A program made the translations under genes and the position numbers. A model generated the notes under the pieces. That model had not been told where the DNA came from, did not search any database, and worked only from the letters and a program-made list of their open reading frames with translations. Source: Polaribacter pectinis (lineage in GTDB: Bacteria > Bacteroidota > Bacteroidia > Flavobacteriales > Flavobacteriaceae). From it: 64,000 nucleotides of DNA. Below are positions 35,863 to 46,300 of this stretch, one piece after another (position 1 is the stretch's first letter; each line of letters starts with the position of its first letter). The stretch covers positions 1,333,501 through 1,397,500 of the forward strand of contig NZ_CP060695.1 of assembly GCF_014352875.1 (NCBI RefSeq), read 5' to 3'.

Positions 35863-37476
35863 ATGATGAAAAAAATATTTAAAATAGATAGAATAGCTAC
35901 CCTATTTCTAGTTATTGTTATAGCAATGTCTTCTTGTACAAAAGATTTAGACGTTACTACAAAAGATGACCAAGATTTAATAGGAGAAGACTTTTTTAAG
36001 GATGAAACATCTTATAAAAGGTTATTAGCAGGAGTTTATGCAAACTTATCCTTAACAGGTGTAGATGGTCCAGAAAGCTCTAACATAGAAGGTTTAGATG
36101 CTGGTACAAGTCAGTTTGGTAGAGTATTATTATACTTACAAACTTTATCTGCAGACCAAATGATTTGGTCTTATGAAAATGACCCAGGAACAAGAGAAAT
36201 ACAACGTAATATTTGGAATGCTGATGACCCAGTAGTTTTAGGGATGTTTGGTAGAACACATGTAACAATTGCTTTTGCAAATAACTTTTTAAGAGAAACT
36301 ACAGATGCAAAATTAGATGAAAGAGATGTTTCTACTGCTACAAGAGCAGAAATAAAAACGTTTAGAGCAGAAGCACGTTTGTTAAGAGCAATGTCTTATT
36401 ATTATATGATGGACTTATTTGGTAAAGCAAACTTTGCTACTGAAGAAGATCCTATTAATGCTATACCTCAAGCGTATGACAGAGCACAATTATTTGATTT
36501 TGTAGAAACAGAATTAAAAGCAATAGATGCAGATTTAGCAGATCCATTAGCAAATGAGCATGGTAGAGCAAGCAAAGGTGTTGCTTGGATGATTTTAGCA
36601 AAAATATATTTAAATGCAGAAGTGTATATCGGGCAACCAAAATACACAGAGTGTTTAGATTATAGCAAAAAATTAATTGCTGGAGGTTATTCTTTAGCAA
36701 CTGATTATAAACATAATTTTATGGCAGACAATGATGTAAATACTGCTAAAAATGAAATTATCTTTCCTTTAATTTCTGATGGAACTTTCACTAAAAACTA
36801 CGGTCCAACAACTGTTATGATTAACGGTTCTGTTGGTAGTATAGAAGCTAACGGAACTGCACTTGGTGTGGGTGCTGGTGGTTGGGGAGGTGCTCTTCGA
36901 TTAAGAAAACAATTTGTAGCTTTATTTGATGGTGGAATCTATAATAATGATAGAAGAAACGGAATTATTTCTGGAACTAGGTCTAGAGAAATTACAGACA
37001 TTTCAGATAAAGACCAAGGATATATTTTAGAAAAATATTCTAACGCAACATCTACTGGTAGTTTTGGTGCAGATCAAACTTTTGTAGATACAGATTTCCC
37101 TTTATTTAGATTAGCAGATGTATATTTAATGTATGCAGAAGCTCATTTAAGAGGTGGTGCTGGTGGTTCTAATACAGATATGGAATCTTATATAAATTCT
37201 TTAAGATCTAGAGCTAACAACCCACAAAATAATTTAACAGCTACAGATATTACTTTAGATTTTATTATAGATGAAAGAGCTAGAGAATTACATTGGGAAG
37301 CCCACAGAAGACAAGATTTAATTCGTTTTGGACGTTTTACTGGCGGTAATTATAATTGGGTTTGGAAAGGAAACGGAAGTAATGGTATTTCTTTACCTGC
37401 ACATTTAAAGCTATATCCAATTCCTTCTGCTAGTTTAGCTTCAAATCCTAATTTAACTCAAAATATAGGGTATTAA
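35863..37476 (+). CDS. SusD/RagB-family lipoprotein (alpha-glucan locus)
   Basis: A 537-residue SusD-like outer-membrane lipoprotein. The lipobox is AMSSC with Cys25 followed by TKDLD, an acidic surface-export signal. SusD features include FRAEARLLRAMSYYYMMDLFG (about residues 166-186), FRLADVYLMYAEAHLRGG, and IIDERARELHWEAHRRQDLIRFG near the C-terminus. It begins 14 bases after the SusC stop, with two adjacent ATG codons (35863 and 35866); the choice changes only one residue. Together with SusC it should form the maltodextrin uptake gate. Confidence 0.94.
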   Translation: MMKKIFKIDRIATLFLVIVIAMSSCTKDLDVTTKDDQDLIGEDFFKDETSYKRLLAGVYANLSLTGVDGPESSNIEGLDAGTSQFGRVLLYLQTLSADQMIWSYENDPGTREIQRNIWNADDPVVLGMFGRTHVTIAFANNFLRETTDAKLDERDVSTATRAEIKTFRAEARLLRAMSYYYMMDLFGKANFATEEDPINAIPQAYDRAQLFDFVETELKAIDADLADPLANEHGRASKGVAWMILAKIYLNAEVYIGQPKYTECLDYSKKLIAGGYSLATDYKHNFMADNDVNTAKNEIIFPLISDGTFTKNYGPTTVMINGSVGSIEANGTALGVGAGGWGGALRLRKQFVALFDGGIYNNDRRNGIISGTRSREITDISDKDQGYILEKYSNATSTGSFGADQTFVDTDFPLFRLADVYLMYAEAHLRGGAGGSNTDMESYINSLRSRANNPQNNLTATDITLDFIIDERARELHWEAHRRQDLIRFGRFTGGNYNWVWKGNGSNGISLPAHLKLYPIPSASLASNPNLTQNIGY

Positions 37477-37493
37477 TTTTTAACAAGTTATAA

Positions 37494-38594
37494 ATGATGA
37501 AAAATATAAAACGATTTTCAGCAATTACACTTTTTGGACTAATTTTAATAATGTTCAATTCTTGTGATGATACTTCTGAAACATTTACTATAGGAACACC
37601 AACAGCACCAGTTTTAGCAGAACTAAATTTTGCGAAATTAGAATTAGATGCTGTTAACACAACAAACCCAGCAATTAATTTAAACTGGGATGAAGCAACT
37701 TACGGACAACAAGCAGCCGTAAATTATGCAATTCAGTTTTCTAAAGACGAAGCTTTTACAGAGCCAGTAACTGCATCAACAATAACAGGGCAAAGTACAA
37801 TTACATTATCTACAAGCGAAGTTAATGCTGCAGTTGGAAGTGCTGGATTAAATCCTTTCGAATGGGCAAATACTTACATTAGAGTTGCTGCTTCTTTAGG
37901 AACACAAAACAGCGAAATTGTTGCTTCAAATGCTATAAAAGTAGAAGTATATCCTTACTTTAATTATGTATTTAACGACTATTATTTAGTTGGAGACGCA
38001 ACAGCTGCAGATTGGAACAATAATAATAACAATCCTGCATTATTTAGAGATGAAACTGATAGTAATACTTTTTACTACACTGGTTTTTGGAAAGATAATG
38101 GACATTTTAAAGTTCTATCTACTAAAGGATTATGGCAACCACAATATGGTACAGATGATGGAGCAAAAGTTGGAGCAAATTTAGGTGGTGGTTCAGACCC
38201 AGAAAGATTTCCGTACGGAGGTGGTAATGGAATACCTGGAGGTTATCATACCTTTAAAATTAATTTTGCTAGCAACACATTTACTTTCGAGTCTTTTGAT
38301 GCTTCAGGCATAACAAGTCCAGCAAGTTTATCAATAAAAGGAACAAGTACAACAGATATTACAATGACTCCTTTAGCTTTTGATGGCCATATTTGGTCTG
38401 CAAGTAACGTAAGATTAACTCCTGGAGATTTAGAGTTTGTAACTGGTGCTGGTGCTAAATGGGGAAGTACAACTTCTTTCTCTGGTGTAGCAACAGATGG
38501 TGGAGGTGCAATACCTGTAATTGTAGAAGATGATTATGATGTTTGGTTTAATGATTTAACTGGTCGTTATATCTTAATCCCATTAAATTTATAA
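37494..38594 (+). CDS. SusE-like outer-membrane starch-binding lipoprotein
   Basis: A 366-residue lipoprotein (FNSC, Cys24, then DDTSE, a strong surface-export signal). It has an N-terminal SusE-type Ig domain (about residues 40-150, with INLNWDEATYG and YAIQFSKDEAFTEPV) and then SusE/F-type binding modules: one beginning YYLVGDATAADWNNN near 164, with GLWQPQYGTDDG, and a shorter one after about 275 with DGHIWSASNV and GAKWGSTTSF. The pattern of aromatic residues after VGDA/WGS is that of SusE and SusF CBMs binding alpha-glucan helices. It follows the SusD gene by 17 bases. It is shorter than the SusF-like neighbour and carries the Asn-rich WNNNNNNP loop. Confidence 0.85.
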   Translation: MMKNIKRFSAITLFGLILIMFNSCDDTSETFTIGTPTAPVLAELNFAKLELDAVNTTNPAINLNWDEATYGQQAAVNYAIQFSKDEAFTEPVTASTITGQSTITLSTSEVNAAVGSAGLNPFEWANTYIRVAASLGTQNSEIVASNAIKVEVYPYFNYVFNDYYLVGDATAADWNNNNNNPALFRDETDSNTFYYTGFWKDNGHFKVLSTKGLWQPQYGTDDGAKVGANLGGGSDPERFPYGGGNGIPGGYHTFKINFASNTFTFESFDASGITSPASLSIKGTSTTDITMTPLAFDGHIWSASNVRLTPGDLEFVTGAGAKWGSTTSFSGVATDGGGAIPVIVEDDYDVWFNDLTGRYILIPLNL

Positions 38595-38623
38595 TATCAA
38601 TTTAACTTATAATAGATAAAAAA

Positions 38624-40330
38624 ATGAAAACATACTTAAAAAGATTAAGCTACTTATTTTTATCACTAACTCTTTTATTAGGAGCTTGTGAAACAGAAGA
38701 GAGCTTAACAATAACAAGTCCAGATCCTGTGTTTGAATTAAACACACCTGGTATTAGCAGCATATTTTTAAATTTTGCCTTACCAAACAATCCTGCGTTT
38801 ACAATTTCTTGGAAAGATCAAATTAACACAACAGGAGATTACACTGTAGAAATGGCTACTGAAAATACTTTTGCAACACCTTTTACTCTAGGATCTACTG
38901 CAAATACTAATTTTTCTATGACTGTAGATGAGTTTAACAATGCTATCATAAATACTGGTAATACAGATTTTAGTGATATTGCTATTTACATGAGAGTTAA
39001 ATCTGCAGATAAAACAACAAATACAATCTTATTGTTAGTAACAACATACCCAGTAAATGCACAAAGTTTTACAGGAATTGCAGATGGAGATGCTTTTGTT
39101 TTATCATTAGATAAAAATGATGAAGTTGCTGTTACTATTGGTTGGGAAGACCCTATTTTAGACTCTTCTTTACCTGTAGATGTGGAGTATATTGTACAAG
39201 CTGCTGCACCAAACACAAACTTTGCTACACCTATTGAAGTTGGTAAAGTTAAAAATATGACTTCTATAACTTTAACAAATGCACAATTAAATAATATAGC
39301 TATTCAATCTGGAATTGCTGTAGATACTGCAGGAGATTTAGAATTAAGAATTATATCTACAATAAAAGATGCAGCTTCTGGAAGTGTTTTAGAAAGAATT
39401 AGCAATACTATAACCATTAATGTTACTACTTATTTAACGGTATTAGATTTATCTACTACATGGGGTGTAATTGGTTCTGCTGCAAATAATTGGGGAGCAA
39501 CTCCAGATTTACCTTTCTTTAAAACTGATGTAAATGGAGTTTTAGCTGCATATGTTACTTTAACTGTTGGTGAAATTAAGTTTAGACAAAACAATAGCTG
39601 GAATGCTCCAGACAAAAATTATGGAGATAATGGTGCAGATGGTACTTTAGAAGAAGGTGGTGCTAACATAGCTGTTGCAACTGCTGGTTCTTATAAAATT
39701 ACTATGGACTTAAACAACCTTACTTACACAATGGAAAACTTTTCGTTAGGTATTGTTGGTTCTGCTTATAATAATTGGGGAGCAACTCCAGATTTCATGT
39801 TAGAATATGATCAATATTCAGATGTTTTTAGAGGAATTGTTACTCTTTTAGACGGTGAAATGAAATTTAGAATGAATAATAGCTGGAACGCTCCTGATAA
39901 AAATTATGGAGATAATGGTGCAGATGGCACTTTAGAAGAAGGTGGTGCTAATATTGCAACTACAGCAGGAATTTATATTGTTACTGTAGATTTAAATGGT
40001 TTAGAATATTCACTTGAAAAAATAGACTATGTATGGGGATTAGTTGGTGGCGCTTACAATAATTGGGGTGCAACACCAGATGCACAATTTACAAGAGATT
40101 GGTCTAAACCTTTTAACGATATTTGGATTTTAAATGATGTTACTTTAATTGACGGAGAATACAAATTTAGATCTAATAATAATTGGAATGCTCCTGATAA
40201 AAACTATGGAGACAATGGTGCTGATGGTACTTTAGAAGAAGGTGGAGCAAACATAGCTACAACTGCAGGTACATATTCTTTTGTATTAGATTTTTCTGAT
40301 CCAGCAAATCCAACATATACAAAAAATTAA
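38624..40330 (+). CDS. SusF-like lipoprotein with three near-identical starch-binding modules
   Basis: A 568-residue surface lipoprotein (LLGAC, Cys22, then ETEES). Two SusE-type Ig domains (about residues 30-150 and 150-275) lead to three tandem CBM modules of about 95 residues starting near 39471, 39747 and 40033. Each opens with WG.(I/L)VG.A.NNWGATPD and contains WNAPDKNYGDNGADGTLEEGG almost unchanged. That loop probably forms the maltodextrin-binding face. The three modules are more alike than expected for old duplications, and DNA identity across the loop is high. It follows the SusE-like gene by 29 bases and is followed by a terminator-like hairpin before the amylase. No catalytic residues are present. 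Confidence 0.87.
   Translation: MKTYLKRLSYLFLSLTLLLGACETEESLTITSPDPVFELNTPGISSIFLNFALPNNPAFTISWKDQINTTGDYTVEMATENTFATPFTLGSTANTNFSMTVDEFNNAIINTGNTDFSDIAIYMRVKSADKTTNTILLLVTTYPVNAQSFTGIADGDAFVLSLDKNDEVAVTIGWEDPILDSSLPVDVEYIVQAAAPNTNFATPIEVGKVKNMTSITLTNAQLNNIAIQSGIAVDTAGDLELRIISTIKDAASGSVLERISNTITINVTTYLTVLDLSTTWGVIGSAANNWGATPDLPFFKTDVNGVLAAYVTLTVGEIKFRQNNSWNAPDKNYGDNGADGTLEEGGANIAVATAGSYKITMDLNNLTYTMENFSLGIVGSAYNNWGATPDFMLEYDQYSDVFRGIVTLLDGEMKFRMNNSWNAPDKNYGDNGADGTLEEGGANIATTAGIYIVTVDLNGLEYSLEKIDYVWGLVGGAYNNWGATPDAQFTRDWSKPFNDIWILNDVTLIDGEYKFRSNNNWNAPDKNYGDNGADGTLEEGGANIATTAGTYSFVLDFSDPANPTYTKN
39471..40320 (+). repeat. Three tandem CBM-coding repeats
   Basis: Three units of about 280 bases inside the SusF-like gene. 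The part coding for WNAPDKNYGDNGADGTLEEG is almost identical in all three (near 39598-39660, 39886-39948 and 40186-40248), differing mainly at third positions. Confidence 0.85.
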
Positions 40331-40347
40331 ATTTTAATAAACTTTAC

Positions 40348-40387
40348 AAAGGCTGTCTTTTTTTAAAAAGGATAGCCTTTGTTTTTT
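40348..40387 (+). terminator. Terminator-like hairpin 13 bases before the amylase start
   Basis: Arms AAAGGCTGTC (40348-40357) and GATAGCCTTT (40371-40380) pair over 10 bases with one G:U, loop of 13, followed by GTTTTTT. It has the form of an intrinsic terminator after the SusF-like gene but sits directly in front of the ATG at 40400, so read-through would be needed unless the amylase has its own promoter, which I do not see. Confidence 0.75.
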
Positions 40388-40399
40388 ATATCTATTCCC

Positions 40400-43159
40400 A
40401 TGAAAAAAATTACTTTTCTATTATTATTCATTTCTTATTTAGGATTTAGTCAAGTACAAAATGTTACTTTTAGTGTATCTCCTTCTGCTTTTGAAGAAAC
40501 TGATGCTATTACTATAACAGTTTCTAATGTAACACCTGCTTCTTGGGGAGTTTCAGATATATATCTTTGGGCTTGGTCTTATGATGAAAACGATCTAAAT
40601 TCTATGGATTCACCAACTAATGGAAGTTGGACAAATTCTAACGAAGCTCAAAAACTTACTAATAATGGTAATGGAACATACTCCATAACTTTTACACCAA
40701 CATCTTTCTACAATAGAACAAATATTGGTAGTATTGGCATGCTTGTGAAAGCAAAAAATGGAGATGGAGATAAAAAATCTCAAGATCAAATATACCAGGT
40801 TGGAGCTTTTCAACTAACATTAAACACACCTACAAACTCAACAACAATACTAAATTCAGGAGAAACACTAGCAATTAATGCAACTGCTTCATTACCTGCT
40901 AACTTCAACTTAAAAGCTAACGGAACTTCAATAGACCAAAAAACAAATATTACGACATATAGCTTCTCTCCTACTGTAACAGAAACTACAACTTATATTT
41001 TAGAAGCTACAAATAACGGAGAAACAAAAACAGCTACTTTCCAAGCAATTGTAAGACCAACAGTTACAGAAGCTACTGTTCCTGCTGGAATGAAAGATGG
41101 AATTAACTTAAATCCATCAGACAATACAAAAGCTACTTTGGTGTTTTATGCACCTAGCAAAGAATTTATTCATGTAATTGGTAGTTTTAATAATTGGGAA
41201 ATAAATGACACTTACCTACTAAAAAAAGACACATCAAAAAATCGTTTTTGGATTGAACTTACAGGTTTAACTCCTCAAACAGATTATACATATCAATATA
41301 TTATTGATGCAGATTTAAGAGTTGCAGACCCATATTCTACTGTAATTTTAAGTGAATCTAATGATCAATACATTAACGCAACTACATATCCTAACTTACC
41401 AACTTATCCTACAGGAAAAACAAACCACGCAGTAACTTTATTAAGAACTGGCGATGCTCCATATAATTGGCAAACAACCAATTTTCAAAAACCTGCTAAA
41501 ACAGATTTAGTAGTTTATGAACTTTTAATAAGAGATTTTGATGCTTTACACACTTTCGATGCAGTAAAAAACAGATTAGATTACTTACAAAATTTAGGTA
41601 TAAATGCTATTGAATTTATGCCAGTAATGGAGTTTGATGGCAATGAATCTTGGGGATACAATCCTTCTTTTCATATGGCATTAGATAAATACTATGGTAA
41701 TACAAATTCTTTTAAACAACTAGTTGATGAATGTCACAGAAGAGGAATCGCAGTTATCGTAGATGTTGCCTTTAATCACGCAAGTGGCCAAAATCCATAT
41801 TACAGAATGTGGAATACAGACAATGGTGGTTATGGTGGTCAAGCTAGTGCAGATAGCCCATTTTTTAATCAAGAAGCAACACATTCTTACAGTGTTTTTA
41901 ACGATTACAACCACAGCAAACAAGCTGTAAAAGATTACGTAAAAAGAGTTTCTCAATATTGGATTGATGAATATAAAATTGATGGCTTTAGATGGGATTT
42001 AACAAAAGGCTTTACCCAAAACTGTACTGCAAGTGATGAAGGATGTACTAATAATTTTCAACAAGATAGAGTTGATGTTTTAAAAGAATATGCAGATTAT
42101 CAATGGGAAATTGATTCTGAATTTTATATAATTTTCGAACATTTAGGTACAAATACAGAAGAATTAGAATGGGTAAATTATAAGTTAAATGAAGGAAAAG
42201 GTATTATGGTTTGGGGAAATCATAATTACAATTACAGAAAAGCAATTGCAGGAGATATTGGCGAGTCTAATTTCTCTAACATCTCTTATAAAAATAGAGG
42301 TTGGTCTGTACCTGCAAACGTAAGCTATATGGAGAGTCACGATGAAGAACGTTTAATGTACGAAGCAAAAACTCAAGGAGAATCTCAAGGCACTTATAAT
42401 ATTAAAGACTTGGCAACTGGTCTAAAAAGAGCTCAACTAGTAAGTGCTTTTTTCTTTACAGTTCCTGGCCCAAAAATGATTTGGCAATTTGGAGAGTTAG
42501 GTTATGATATTAGTATCAACCAAAATGGAAGAACAGGTAATAAACCTATTTTATGGAACTATTTCGATGAAGCAAATAGAAAAGAAGTTTACGATACATA
42601 CAGCAAGTTAATCAACCTAAAGTTAAAATATGATATTTTTAAAACTGATGATTTTACCATAATTATTAACACGTTTAACGGATTGCATAAAATCCAATTA
42701 ACAGACAATTCATCATCAGATATACAAAATATTACAGTTATTGGTAATTTTGGAACAACTACACAAAACATAAATCCAACTTTTCAAAAAACGGGTACTT
42801 GGTATGATGTTTTAAATGATGATACAGCAATAACAGTTAGTAACACAAATGCGCTTATTAGTTTACCACCTGGAAATTTTAAAGTGTATGCAAGCAAACC
42901 TGCTGCACTTTCTACCAATGATTTATTTGCAGATAGTAGTTTAATTATTTATCCAAATCCTGTAAACGATTCATTTAAATTAAATATTGAAACAAATACC
43001 ATTACAGTTTTCGATATTAACGGTAAAACTTTAAAAGAATTTAAAGGTGACTTTAAAATTGGAAAAGAATTCTCAATTACTAATTTACAAAAAGGTGTTT
43101 ATTTATTAAAAGTTTCAAATAAAAACGGAACTAAATTTCAGAAAATTTTTAAAGAATAA
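40400..43159 (+). CDS. T9SS-secreted GH13 alpha-amylase with N-terminal Ig/CBM48-like domains
   Basis: A 919-residue secreted amylase. The start is placed at 40400, where the signal peptide (KKITFLLLFISYLGFSQ) begins; the TTG at 40379 falls inside the terminator hairpin. The order is two Ig-like domains (about residues 20-220), a CBM48-like domain (about 235-330, VIGSFNNWEIND), the GH13 barrel (about 370-760) with VIVDVAFNHASG, DGFRWDLTKGF (nucleophile Asp), YIIFEHLG (acid/base Glu) and MESHDEERLMY, a C-domain, and a type A T9SS sorting domain (last 80 residues: IIYPNPVNDSF to KIFKE). It should cut starch outside the cell and feed the SusCDEF proteins encoded just upstream. The barrel resembles CBM48-bearing glycogen- or starch-active GH13 enzymes. 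Confidence 0.92.
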   Translation: MKKITFLLLFISYLGFSQVQNVTFSVSPSAFEETDAITITVSNVTPASWGVSDIYLWAWSYDENDLNSMDSPTNGSWTNSNEAQKLTNNGNGTYSITFTPTSFYNRTNIGSIGMLVKAKNGDGDKKSQDQIYQVGAFQLTLNTPTNSTTILNSGETLAINATASLPANFNLKANGTSIDQKTNITTYSFSPTVTETTTYILEATNNGETKTATFQAIVRPTVTEATVPAGMKDGINLNPSDNTKATLVFYAPSKEFIHVIGSFNNWEINDTYLLKKDTSKNRFWIELTGLTPQTDYTYQYIIDADLRVADPYSTVILSESNDQYINATTYPNLPTYPTGKTNHAVTLLRTGDAPYNWQTTNFQKPAKTDLVVYELLIRDFDALHTFDAVKNRLDYLQNLGINAIEFMPVMEFDGNESWGYNPSFHMALDKYYGNTNSFKQLVDECHRRGIAVIVDVAFNHASGQNPYYRMWNTDNGGYGGQASADSPFFNQEATHSYSVFNDYNHSKQAVKDYVKRVSQYWIDEYKIDGFRWDLTKGFTQNCTASDEGCTNNFQQDRVDVLKEYADYQWEIDSEFYIIFEHLGTNTEELEWVNYKLNEGKGIMVWGNHNYNYRKAIAGDIGESNFSNISYKNRGWSVPANVSYMESHDEERLMYEAKTQGESQGTYNIKDLATGLKRAQLVSAFFFTVPGPKMIWQFGELGYDISINQNGRTGNKPILWNYFDEANRKEVYDTYSKLINLKLKYDIFKTDDFTIIINTFNGLHKIQLTDNSSSDIQNITVIGNFGTTTQNINPTFQKTGTWYDVLNDDTAITVSNTNALISLPPGNFKVYASKPAALSTNDLFADSSLIIYPNPVNDSFKLNIETNTITVFDINGKTLKEFKGDFKIGKEFSITNLQKGVYLLKVSNKNGTKFQKIFKE

Positions 43160-43166
43160 TTAATAA

Positions 43167-43193
43167 AAAACAAGACATTTAACTTATTGTTTT
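43167..43193 (+). terminator. Weak hairpin after the amylase gene
   Basis: Arms AAAACAA (43167-43173) and TTGTTTT (43187-43193) with a 13-base loop, 8 bases after the stop codon. The stem is short and AT-rich; it is the only terminator candidate between the amylase and the next promoter. Confidence 0.35.
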
Positions 43194-43236
43194 AGTGCAT
43201 TTAAGTCAGGTGAATTCTCTAAATTTATTATCAATA

Positions 43237-43268
43237 TTTGATTGCGTATATTTGATTGCGTATATTTG
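43237..43268 (+). promoter_or_regulatory. Tandem 14-base duplication carrying two overlapping TATATTTG promoter elements
   Basis: TTTGATTGCGTATA occurs twice in a row (43237-43250 and 43251-43264), followed by TTTG. This creates two perfect TAnnTTTG elements, at 43247-43254 and 43261-43268. The TTG at 43238 is 20 bases before the second, close to the usual spacing. A start near 43275 gives a leader of about 36 bases for the 2825-aa gene. Confidence 0.7.
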
Positions 43269-43310
43269 CAAGAGTTGTTTTTTTTAGCCATTTATTACAA
43301 ATATACAATT

Positions 43311-46300
43311 ATGCAAAAAAATATTTTAACAATATTTAACTTTTGGGGAGCTCAATATTCAAAAATCAAAAATCTATTTTTTTTAAGTTTGTTGTTAAGT
43401 TTAGCAATAAATAATCAAGTAAATGCCCAAACAATACCTAGTACAGGTTCTTCTGCAACTACTTGTGGAGACTGTACACCAACTGGTTGGATAGATTTTT
43501 TAGGTACTCCAGATATCTCTACCAGAAACGTAGCTGGTGGTCAAGGAACTTTAGGCTCTGAAGCAACTTGGTTTGCAGCCCCACTTCCACTTCCGCCAAC
43601 AGGAGATCTTACGTGGATTACTATGAAAGATTTAGGTGGTAGTGGTACAGAAGAATCTGTACAAACCACAATGGGAGGCATAATTTCCGGAAAAGTATAT
43701 CGTCTTACACTCTACACTATGGGAGCAATTTCTAACGCAGATGGTGGTACTGGTGATGATGAATATTACGGAGGAACTTATAAAACCAAATTTGATTATA
43801 GAGTTGGAGTAAATCCAAGACAAGTTGTTTCGGGTGTAACCCAAGATGTGTGGGGAAAAACTTTTTTCTACTTTATTGGTGATCCAGATGGAAGCGGAAA
43901 TATGACTTTAGGAGTTTTTCCTGGCGAATATTCTTCTTACGCTGGTATTGGAACAACATCACCAGAAAATCTTCTTGTAGAACCTCTTCACCTAGCTGTT
44001 GAATTAAATTCTTTAGAAGAATTAGATTCAGATGGTGATGGAATTGCAGACTCTGTCGATATAGATGATGATAATGATGGAATTTTAGATACTGATGAAC
44101 TTACTGTTGGAGTAACAACCTATGACCCTCTTGGGGATGAAGATGGAGATTTACTACCAAATTATTTAGATATTAGAGATGATGGTACTGGAGATGCTTC
44201 AACAACAGATTATAACGATATTAATGGAGATGGAATTCCTGATGTATATGATTTTGATGGTGATGGGATACCAAATCATTTAGATTTAGATGCAGATAAT
44301 GATGGGATACCAGATATTATAGAAGGACAACCCACAGCAACTTATGTAACCCCAACAGGTGTTGTAGGAGCTAATGGTTTAGATAGTGCATTCGAAAGTG
44401 ATGATACTCTTGGTGCAACTAGTTACACAATAACAAACACAGATAGTGGAGCAGATACAATTCCAGATTATTTAGATTTAGATTCAGATAACGATGGAAC
44501 AAGTGATGAAATTGAAGCAAATTCATTTCTTACCTATGAAGTTGGAGAAAATGGATTAGATAATGCGTATGATAATGGAGACGATTATGCTGATACAAAT
44601 GGAAGTTTCGATAATACCCAAACTGATAATTTCCCTAACACAAGCGCAGTAGATGATCCAGATGATGTAAACTGGAGAGATACAGACACTAATTCTGGAA
44701 AAGATACAGATGGTGATGGCATTCTAGACGACACAGATATAGATGATGACAATGATGGTATACCAGATGTCAATGAATGTGCAACCTCAAACACTGCTGC
44801 TAGTAATGCTTCTGGTACTCAAAATGAAACGAGTATCACTAATTCTGGTTTTGCTACCGATGCTACAGACAATACTTATGCCGTTTTAAATGATGTTGGA
44901 GATAGCTTGGTTATCGACCTAAATAGTGATTCTGACGTAGCAGACAACACACTCATTTTTATTGAGTCTTCTATAACAGGAGACAATACACATACAATGA
45001 GAATCGAGCAATCTGCGGATAATATTACATTTTCTAATCAAAAAATATTTACTTGGACAGCAATAAATACAGATGAAAACAAACAATATCGTTTAGATGG
45101 CGTTGCAAGATACATTAGAATAAGATTAGAGATAGATAATGGTGGTACTTTACAAATAGATAATGTAAGTTTCGATGGTTTTTCAATAACTTGTGATACT
45201 GATGGAGATGGAATACCAAATGAATTAGATTTAGATTCAGACAATGATGGAATTCCAGATAATATAGAAGCACAAACTACTGCAGATTACGTAAACCCTT
45301 CTGGAGTAGATACAAACCTAGATGGTCTAGATGATGCTTACGATCCTTTTTGTGCATTACCTGGAGACTGTAGTGGAGTTATTGGTGTAGATTTATCAAC
45401 CCCAAATAATCATGATGGAGCAGATGTTGCAGATTATTTAGACACAGATTCAGATAATGATGGTACACCAGACAGAATTGAGGCAAATCTATCTATAAGC
45501 GGCGTATTTGGTGCAAATGGTTTAGATGCAAATTATGATAATGGTGATAATTATACAGACGTAAATGGTAATTTTGATACAACTCCTTTTGATGATTTTC
45601 CAAATACAAATGCCGGAGACGTTCCCAATGATGTTGATTGGAGAGACATAACTACTGAATATATAGATAATGATAATGATGGAATTCCTGATGCAACAGA
45701 TTTAGATGATGATAATGACGGTATTTTAGATACTGAAGAAGATGCTAATTTAGATACTGATGATGATCCTGCTACGGATCCTACAGATACAGACGGAGAT
45801 GGAATACCAAATTATTTAGATTTAGATTCAGATAATGATGGAATTCCAGACAACATAGAGGCACAAACCACAGCTGGTTATGTTACTCCTGATGGTGTCT
45901 ATGACGTTAATGGTGTAGACACAGCATATACTGGTGGTCTAACTCCAGTAGACACAGATTCAGATACTTCTTTAGATTATCTAGAATTAGATTCAGATAA
46001 TGATGGCATTTTAGACAATACAGAAGCTGGTGTAACTTTAACAGGTGTTTATGGTACTAACGGTTTAGATAATGCCTATGATAATGGTGACAATTATACA
46101 GATGTTAATGGAAGTTTCGACGACTCTCAAACAGACAACTTCCCAGACGAAGATAATGATGTTTTTTCTGGAGGAGATGTAGATTATAGAGACGATACTT
46201 TTACTATAGACACAGACAATGATGGCGTAAATGATGAAATTGATTTAGATGATGATAATGATGGTATCTTAGATTCTGTAGAACAAGGTATAGATGGAGA

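Noticed and set aside
40379..40399. Upstream TTG start for the T9SS amylase
   Set aside because: It lies in the terminator-like hairpin, and the residues added are not part of the signal peptide, which begins at 40400.
43242..43310. Upstream TTG start for the 2825-aa gene
   Set aside because: It is inside the duplicated promoter, and the signal peptide begins after the ATG at 43311.
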